Shown one piece after another: positions 47,560 through 55,423 of a stretch of DNA of 64,000 nt. Numbering within the stretch: the first letter of the stretch is position 1; every line of letters begins with the position of its first letter. The notes under the pieces were generated by a model, which did no database searches, was not told the origin of the DNA, and worked only from the letters and a program-made list of their open reading frames with translations. Both the position numbers and the translations under genes were made by a program. The DNA comes from Elgaria multicarinata webbii (taxonomy: Eukaryota; Chordata; Lepidosauria; Squamata; Anguidae), in NCBI RefSeq assembly GCF_023053635.1, contig NC_086172.1, positions 24,457,501 through 24,521,500 on the forward strand, written 5' to 3'.

Positions 47560-48250
47560 ACAGTACCTGGATGAATAAAAGCCAAGAAGTATCTCTTTCC
47601 TCCAGCTGAGTCTGGCTAAATGGGACCACACCAATCCACATGAATCAGCTCAAGAGGCTTGCTTGAACGTCTCTGACTTTGTTTGGGGATTGGTGGGCTG
47701 GTTGCCTCCCCTTTTCGGCATGCCATGCATTTATGAACAAAATTAATGCATATCAATGTTTCTTACCAAGTCCTTCCTCTTCAGCTCCAGAATGGCGCTC
47801 ACCTTGCAAGGTGCAAAAACCACCTGTGCTACAATGTTGAGCAAAGAACTGTTTGGCAGCATTATCCTTTTCTTGCTGATAGTCTAGTTCGAAGACTCCA
47901 TTCTTCTAGAAGCCTCTGAGATGTAGTTGACCTTCAAAAGAAACTGTAAAGCCTTTCTTGTTAACGTGTACATCAAGCCTTTTTTCTTATCAACTCAGAA
48001 GATTTGCCTTTAGTTCAGGGATGTACTATACTTCCTCTGGTGTGATATCATTGTATGCTTTCTTGCTCTTGCCTTTTAGGGTTATCTTTTCTTTACCCTT
48101 AATGGCAAGAGTTTAATGTTTGGGTTACATTAAATGTTCTGTGACCTTTATTTTTATGGTGATAGTACAGTTGATTCTGTGTCTCCTTGGAGGAATTACA
48201 ATCATTCTGACACTCTGTGTGGATTTTGTGGCATTTAATGCATGTGGGTG
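47560..48250. other. No gene seen
   Basis: Unique-looking sequence without coding pattern. Confidence 0.4.
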
Positions 48251-48254
48251 ACTC

Positions 48255-48565
48255 CTTTCTTTGACGAGGTTCACGCATCATGATAACCCACACTTAAGGG
48301 TTGAGTATGGGCTTAGTGCGGGTTGTCATTGAAATGTGGGTTGTGTTGTCTGAACCCAGCCATGATAACAAACCATGGTTTGTTAACCACAAACAACCCA
48401 CAGTTCACAACCCAACAATAAACCGTGGCTTCTCTTCATGGGTTGTTTGTGGTCAACCATGGTTTGTTAGCACAGTTGGATTCAGACAACATGATAACCC
48501 ACATTTCAGCAACAACTCGCAGTTCAACAACACTTGAGTGTGAGTTATCATGTTGTCTGAAACGA
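48255..48565. mobile_element. Palindromic element (family E)
   Basis: Inverted blocks catgataacccacactta and cactcaagtgttgttgaac-type mirrored ends, with aaccatggtttgttaacc in the middle. Ends in ttatcatgttgtctgaaacg. Confidence 0.65.
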
Positions 48566-48864
48566 GCTTTCGTATCTGCTTGCTTTGCCTTGTTGGCTTT
48601 CAAAATCCCCGCCTTTGGGCTTCTTTTTGATGATCCTGTAATCTGAGCCACTCTGTGTTTCAGTTTTTCTCATGAGCCTGTTGTCTTAATGGTTCTTCCT
48701 TAATGGAGCTTAGTAAATCAATTGTTCTCCCCCCCCCCCCTTTTTTTTTTTTTTTTGCATTAAGTGTTGAAACAAATGTGGAGTAGCTCCATGGAAGGGA
48801 GTTTAGAAATAGCCCCATTTTTAGCTCATCATTTAATATTTGCCCCAATGTAGCAAACTTATGT

Positions 48865-49090
48865 GGTTTGCTACATTGTAATTTTACTGTTTTAACTCTA
48901 TATTTTAATCTTATATCAATTTTGCTGCGCGGTTTTATCCTGGTTGTGCTTTTTATACTGTATTTTGTATTTGTGCTTTTAACCTGTTGGTTGTTTTATT
49001 ATGGTTTTAATTTTTGTGAACCGCCCAGAGAGCTTCGGCTATTGGGCGGTATACAAATGTAATAAATAAATAAATAAATAAATAAATAAA
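48865..49090 (+). mobile_element. L2/CR1-like LINE 3' end
   Basis: ttttaacctgttggttgtt, hairpin ccgcccagagagcttcggc..gggcgg near 49021-49049, and a (TAAA)n tail. Confidence 0.9.
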
Positions 49091-50040
49091 GTATATTTAG
49101 TAGACCTGCAATATGCTTGCATCGCCCTCCTTCATTTAAGGTTATAGAGAATGGTTCTCTAAACAATAAAACTTCTTTCTGGGTCTCATTTCCCCATATA
49201 ATTTCTACAGAGCTTTAAACTTACCTGCAACCATTTTTCTCCCTTGTTATGCACAATCTGACCATCTGGTAAGCATTGGATTAATACAGTTCTTGTCTTT
49301 ACATCATCTTTGGAATTCCATCACACAATGGTGCCTTCTCCTGTCCCGGGTCACTTCAAGCATCCCATCCACCTTGAATTGGTGTTGTCAGTCCGAATGC
49401 ATGATAATTCTCTGCATTTAGTTTGGGAATCATGGTTTGCTTGCTTTTACCCATGGTTCCAATTTTTTTAAAAAAAAATTCTTATGCCCCAATTTGCTGT
49501 GTGTGTGGCTTCAGCCATTAAACTGAGTGCACATTCAATCTCTAGTTATTTAAAGTTATGTATCTAGTTGTTTTGGGGGTTCCTCGGCCCATAAGCCATG
49601 TTTGAGAGTCTGGTGGTGTAAGTTACATCAGACTATCCAATAGGAGGAAGATGGCTTAAGCATGGCTAGCAAGGCAGCAGACTGGCTATCCCACATCAGT
49701 GGGTTTTTTCAATTCAATCAATCAATCGATTGATTGATTGATTGATTGATTGACATCAGTTTGCCAATGATACCTGTACCCAAATGTGCTTCCAGAGGTC
49801 AAAATTAGCTTTTTTTTGCCCTGTGCCTGGTTTCCTGATCCTTGTAGCACACACACACTGGCAAACTCACACAAGACACCCAAATCAGTGAGACTTCCTT
49901 TATTGCAGGAAATCTCATGGCAAAAGCTTAATGGTTACACTGTTCAGAAATCATATAGCTCATGGCCCATAGCTAAAGGCTCTATGCAATTCCAAAACAG
50001 TCCAAAGCAGAACTACAGCCTTGACACCCTGTGTGTTTCC
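49091..50040. other. No gene seen; small palindromic microsatellite
   Basis: (CAAT)n meeting (ATTG)n at 49715-49753 makes a self-complementary tract. The rest shows no coding pattern. Confidence 0.5.
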
Positions 50041-50041
50041 C

Positions 50042-50349
50042 TGGGCTCATCTACACCAAGCAGGATATTCCACTATGAAAGTGGGATGAAAGTGGTATAT
50101 AAAAGGCAGGAGCCACACTACTGCTTTATAGTGGTATTGAAGTTCAATGACAACTGTTGAGGCCTATGACACATCTACACCAAGCAGGATATAACACTAT
50201 TAAAGTGGCATGAAAGCGGTATATAGTATGTGTCATGGGCCCCAACAGTTGTCAGTGCACTTCAATACCGCTATAAATCAGTAGTGTGGCTCCTGCCTTT
50301 TATATACCGCTTTCATACTGGAATATTTTCCTTTGTGTAGATGAGCCCC
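50042..50349. mobile_element. Palindromic MITE (family B)
   Basis: gggctcatctacaccaagca to its mirror tttgtgtagatgagcccc, with two internal inverted repeats of gccacactactgctttata type. Confidence 0.85.
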
Positions 50350-50633
50350 ATGTCTATTCCAAAATTGTTTTGAGGGCCATTTTCTTGATAGAAAGCCAAT
50401 CAGAATAAATAAATGAATAAATGCTGCCATTTATTTCCTTCTTCCTTGCACACACACACAGAACCTTTATCGGCCGGGGTGGGGGTGGGGGCTTCGTAAG
50501 AATATTCCAGGGAAATCTTCAAACACTCCCAAGCCATTAGGTGATAATCTAACAAAAGATAAAGTCAAGCCCACTTTCATAACAGTAAATATACAGTAAG
50601 CTGGTGAGTTATTCTAGAGTTTATTCTCTAGAA

Positions 50634-50765
50634 CAAGGGTGGGCAACTCCCTCCAGTTGTTTTGGCCTACAACTCCCATGATTCCTCACCATTGGCCATG
50701 CTGGCCAGGGCTGATGGGAGTTGTAGGCCAAAAACAACTGGAGGGCTACAACTTACCCACCTCTG
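50634..50765. mobile_element. Short hAT-like MITE (family F) with target duplication
   Basis: caagggtgggcaactccctc to cttacccacctctg. Flanks CTCTAGAA (50626-50633) and TCCTAGAA (50766-50773), with central TA. Confidence 0.8.
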
Positions 50766-51319
50766 TCCTAGAATAAACAATTTCCTAGGGAAAGCAGACA
50801 GTCGGAGTTACTGGGGTGTGTTGTTGTTGTTTTGTCATGTGAAGAAGGCTAGAAGGGGCTGGAGGCAGATAATGTCATGAGATGGACCTGTGAAAATCTG
50901 TGAGTGCCCGGTAACGAGCGTGCAATAAAACACTCGTCTGATGGAGCTCTATGGAAGCCATAGAAAGACCTTGTTAGAAACAGCCAGGGATGCATTGCAG
51001 GCCATACATCAAAGTGACCAGCATGTACAAGAATCTAGAGAATGGGCCTTGCTGCTGATCAAAGATTATATAGGGTTGGATCCAGATTAAGGTAGCCATG
51101 CTTTAGTCCCATTGAAATCAATGGGGCAAATTAGTCATGACCTATTCATTTCAATGGGGGCAAAGCATAACTTTGGTCTGGCTCCAACCAAAAGTGTTTG
51201 TATTTTACATATACAAAATATTTAGGTAGTTCGGAGACTGATTACTCCTACCTGTAGATTCACTCAAGCGTAATTAGTTATACTTCCTTACTGACATTTT
51301 AAAAAAATAAAAATCACTA

Positions 51320-51550
51320 GTTAGAATACAGAAGACAGGATACCCTGGAGAAGAGGCTGATGCTAGGGAAAGTGGAAGGCAAAAGGTAGAGGGGCCGACC
51401 ACGGGCAGGATGGATGGATGATATTCTGGAGGTGACAGACTTGACCTTGGGGAAGCTGGGGGTGGCGACAGCCGACAGAAAGCTCTGGCGTGGGCTGGTC
51501 CATGAAGTCACGAAGAGTCGGAAACGACTGAACGAATAAACAACAACAGA
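51320..51550 (+). mobile_element. BovB/RTE LINE 3' end
   Basis: Matches the BovB 3' region phrase by phrase: ccctggagaagaggctgatg, aggcaaaaggtagagggg, gatggatggatgat, gtccatgaagtcacgaagag, tcggaaacgactgaacgaat, ending acaacaaca. BovB is characteristic of squamates, ruminants and a few other groups and is known for horizontal transfer. Confidence 0.95.
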
Positions 51551-51714
51551 ATATGAACACAGAAAAGACCAGTTGAGATGCATTTGATTCTTAAACTTTT
51601 ATTTACAAAGCATTCTTAAACAGAGAATGGCAAAGGGAGAGGGGGGAAAAGCAAGGGTTGAAGCGTGGAAGGTCTGCGTAATACGTGGTAGGTACTTGGG
51701 TGAATGGAGAGACT

Positions 51715-52003
51715 TAGGGCTCATCTACACCAAGCAGGATATTCCACTATGAAAGCGGTATATAAAAGGCAGGAGTCACACTACTGCTTTATAGCGGTAT
51801 TGAAGTGCACTGACAACTGTTGGGGCCCATTGACACATCTACACCAAGCAGGATATAGAGGTATGAAAGCGGTGTATGGTATGTGTCAATGGGCCCCAAC
51901 AGTTGTCAGTGCACTTCAATACCGCTATAAAGCAGTAGTGTGACTCCTGCCTTTTATATACCGCTTTCATAGTGGAATATCCTGCTTAGTGTAGACGAGC
52001 CCT
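51715..52003. mobile_element. Palindromic MITE (family B), full length
   Basis: A 289-bp element: tagggctcatctacaccaag to its mirror gtgtagacgagccct. The possible 8-bp duplication (gagagact / gagagggt) is imperfect. The cleanest copy of family B here. Confidence 0.85.
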
Positions 52004-52800
52004 GAGAGGGTCGGATCATGTGAGAGGCCCCTTGAAGCAGAAAGCAAAAGATGTGCTTCCTCAATCCAATGCTGGAATGCAAATCTAGGGGTGAACCAAA
52101 ATGGGGGGCAGCTGCTTGGGTCAAGAAAACGTTTGCCCCTGCTAAACGCGCTCCCATTTTGTGATGGAGAGGGCTGCAAAATGGGGCAAACCGATTTGCT
52201 GATTTTGGAATCAGAAGAAAAGCGTTTCCTTTATTCTGGTGTAGTTTCATGATGTCATCACATGGTCAAATCTGATTGGCTACATGGCATCATCAGGAAG
52301 CTCCTTTGGAGCGCAGGCAATTTTTCTTCCTCTGACTTGGCATTGTGACCTCGTCACATAGCTAGAACTGATTGGCTGTATTGCTTCTGGAAGAAGCCGG
52401 TTTTAAAAAATAAATCATGCCAAAGCTGCACATTGGGGAAAGAGGAAGCCGCCCCCAGAGGGCAAACAGCACACAAAGAAGGTGAGCAAAACACAGCCTG
52501 AAGCGCTCCAGTCCAAGAAGGGCATTGGCAGTTGCTTCTGCTGATGGTATAGCCTGGCCTTCAACAAAGTGCTGTTACCATGAAGGAACTTGTGCGAGAA
52601 TTTCGCAAGGAAGACGTGCACTCGCACTCGTTCCTAAGGAACTCAACAACTAAAAAGCTTTGTGATGTAAATTTAGTATTCTTACGTTAATGCATTGCAA
52701 TTACATTCCTATCTATTAGGAAATTCGTTTTCTCTGTAGACACTTCACAGAAGTCAGCACCTTTTCTCCTTTTTTTTCATTGCAGTTTCTTTGTGTCCCT
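52004..52800. other. Region downstream of CTLA4; 3'UTR expected
   Basis: No further gene. Contains a block near 52250-52420 with gattggctacatggcatcat that looks repeat-derived. A tttatt (AATAAA on the minus strand) near 52229 is one possible CTLA4 poly(A) signal; not decisive. Confidence 0.35.
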
Positions 52801-52802
52801 GA

Positions 52803-52859
52803 TTACAGTGATATAAACTTCTCGTAGATTCCAGGAGCGTAATAGGCGCGCTTTCGTTT
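52803..52859 (-). CDS. CTLA4: CTLA4 exon 4, cytoplasmic tail
   Basis: Acceptor tttttacag is at 52868-52860. The exon reads KRKRAYYAPGIYEKFISL then TAA (52803-52805). The human tail aligns as LKKRSPLTTGVYVKMPPT and continues about 18 residues more to a second tyrosine. Here GIYEKF keeps a YxxPhi endocytosis-type motif (YEKF for YVKM), but the C-terminal half is gone. The downstream open part in other frames does not resemble the missing segment. Confidence 0.85.
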   Translation of the reverse strand, partial: KRKRAYYAPGIYEKFISL

Positions 52860-55366
52860 CTGTAAAAATAAAATAAAAATTACCTGGCACTGCAAGAAAA
52901 AGATGTTCTGTAGGACCACACATGCTTAACCTTTCTAATCCCTGTTGGATCTTAATGAGAGCGAAAGGGGCGGCAGCGGAGGCCCCTGCGCGGTCCCGGG
53001 GGCGTGGGAGGCGCCCTCCCCTTTCCTTGCCCGTCCGCTGTCTTCCCTCCCACGACCCAGCCCCGCTGCTGGGAGCTCTCGCAGAGCCTGCTGGCTAAAG
53101 GGAAACGGAGCCTGGAGCAGCCTGCCCGCCGTCCGCGCTGCCAAAACACGCCTCTTCCTCCGCCTCTTCTGGGGACGATTAAGGTACATACTACACGAGC
53201 GTTTTTGGGGCGCCCTCAAGTGGCTTCGGGGCGCCTTCGGAACGTTGTGTAGACTCCCCCTAGATTTATTCCCAAATGCCCATGTACAGTGTTAGAACTA
53301 CGGTACTTACTGCTTTTCTCAGTATGTAGGTTGTGAGTACTATGCTGTAGCCAAGCAATCCAGAAAATACGCTTATTATTATCCAAAGAAACAGATGCAT
53401 GTCTGGGCATGAGTCCGGGCATGGATCTTTGTCTGAAATACATCCCCACCCCACAAAAAAAAGATCATTGTAAGGATGACAGAACAAGCCTTTCAAAGTC
53501 ATACTAGCATCTTATCCTCGATAGCAACAGCAGAACAAAATATTTTAGGGAATAAAAAGAAGACACTGTAGTTCCTAGTTTCTGAGGGCATGCTTCGTTA
53601 GGGAAATGATGCTCTAAGCTGGTTGTTTACGAAGGGGGCACTGAGGTAGCCAATTTCTCTTTAAAAAGTACTTTACAGTGTTCACCCAGCAAAAGTTAAA
53701 AAGAAGTACACAGCTAACAAACAAAGAAATTATCTTTCACATTTGAATACATATCAAAGGATACTGAGGGTTCTTTCCACCTCCACAAAGCCATATTTGT
53801 CCAGTCCTCCAGTATCTAATGAACGTTTGCCAGTTTTGGTTCGTTCGTTTTTAAAAAAATCATACTTCTGTTGTTTGGTTAACGTTTATCATCTCTGTAA
53901 CGCCAAGGCTCTACAGCTAGCAGGGAGGTTTAAGCGAAGAGTTATCATCAAGAATGCTTGGAAGTTTCTACAATTTGGCTTTTAGGAGCGAGACACCAGA
54001 GTTAGACAATATGGCAATGAATTGCTGCAAACCATGCTGCCCTTCAAGGCCTTACGGCAGCAGTTCAGAAATGTCATGGTAACCATATCTCCTGCCCATA
54101 TTTTGCAGTCAGGAGTCTCACTGACATCAATAACTATTGGTTTGGAAAGCAGTCAGGAAATTCCATCTACTCGTTGTCCTAAATTCTTGGATCATCCACC
54201 AGAACCTCCACCTGTATTTGCCAAGAGTGAAGGGTCTCACCCCAAATCTGTCCCACTCCCCCATTTTCTTTAAAAAAAACTCAATTTCTAGGGGAAACAC
54301 TGGAAGCAATTGTACAATCTGACTGACACTGTATGGAGACACACTTAGGCCATGGCTAGATCAGGCCTATATCCTGGGATTGTCCCGGGATCATCCCTGT
54401 GCATCCAAATGACACACAGGGGATTCCAGGAGCAGGCAGGGACGACCCCTCCATTTGCCTGGAATAATCCTTAGGTCTAGCTAAGGCCTTAGGGTTCATT
54501 TCTATGCATATCTAGACAAAAAAAATGTCCTATTATTTCCCTCTGACCCTCCAGCTAGTCATGCTGGCTGGAGCATGCTGGGTTTTGTAGGACTTTTTTC
54601 TGTCTAAACATGCATAGGATTGTGCCCTTATTGACACAAGTATATACACTGGCTTTGCTCTAAGTTACTATTAAAAACTACAGAAGATCATGGAGACTGC
54701 AAGTTCTGGGGGATGGTTGAAAGAATGCATCTGATCAGTCCCCTCATCCCAGTATTTCTTGGTTACTAACTCAAAATCCATGTAACTGAAATAATCACAT
54801 ATTCTTCCTTCTTTATCCCTGCCTCCTTTCTCCGTGTTTCCTCTGTGTCTGTTTTTAGATTATAAGCTCCTTGGAAATGGGATCTATCAAAATTGTCCTT
54901 TTAAAGTACCATCTACATAGATGGTGCTATATTGAAGGAGGAGGAAAAGAGAGAGAAATGTGCACCACTGGCCATGGAAGTTAAAGAACTATGGCAACAG
55001 GAAAAGGTTACAATTATTCCATTAGGCCCAGTTTCTGAAGAAAATCTTCAGAAACTGGGCCTACCAAAATACATCCACACCAACATCCAGAAAGCAGTCA
55101 TCCTTAAAAAGTATTCAATAGTCAGGAAATTCCAGAATCAGTAAAAGACAGCATGACTTGGCAAAGCCTGTCAGGTCCATCTAGAAAACCACTATGCTTT
55201 CAATAGTCTATCATGGGATGGTTGGCAGTGGGTGGGACAGGAATGGCAGCCTGAAAATTAGAGGCTTTTTTCAAACCTAATTGCAGCACAGGATTGATTT
55301 TAGGGCCAGGGGGGTTGCAGTTTAGGATGGAAAGTTTGACCATCCCCATCCAATCAGGGTGGGTGG

Positions 55367-55423
<57 letters not shown>

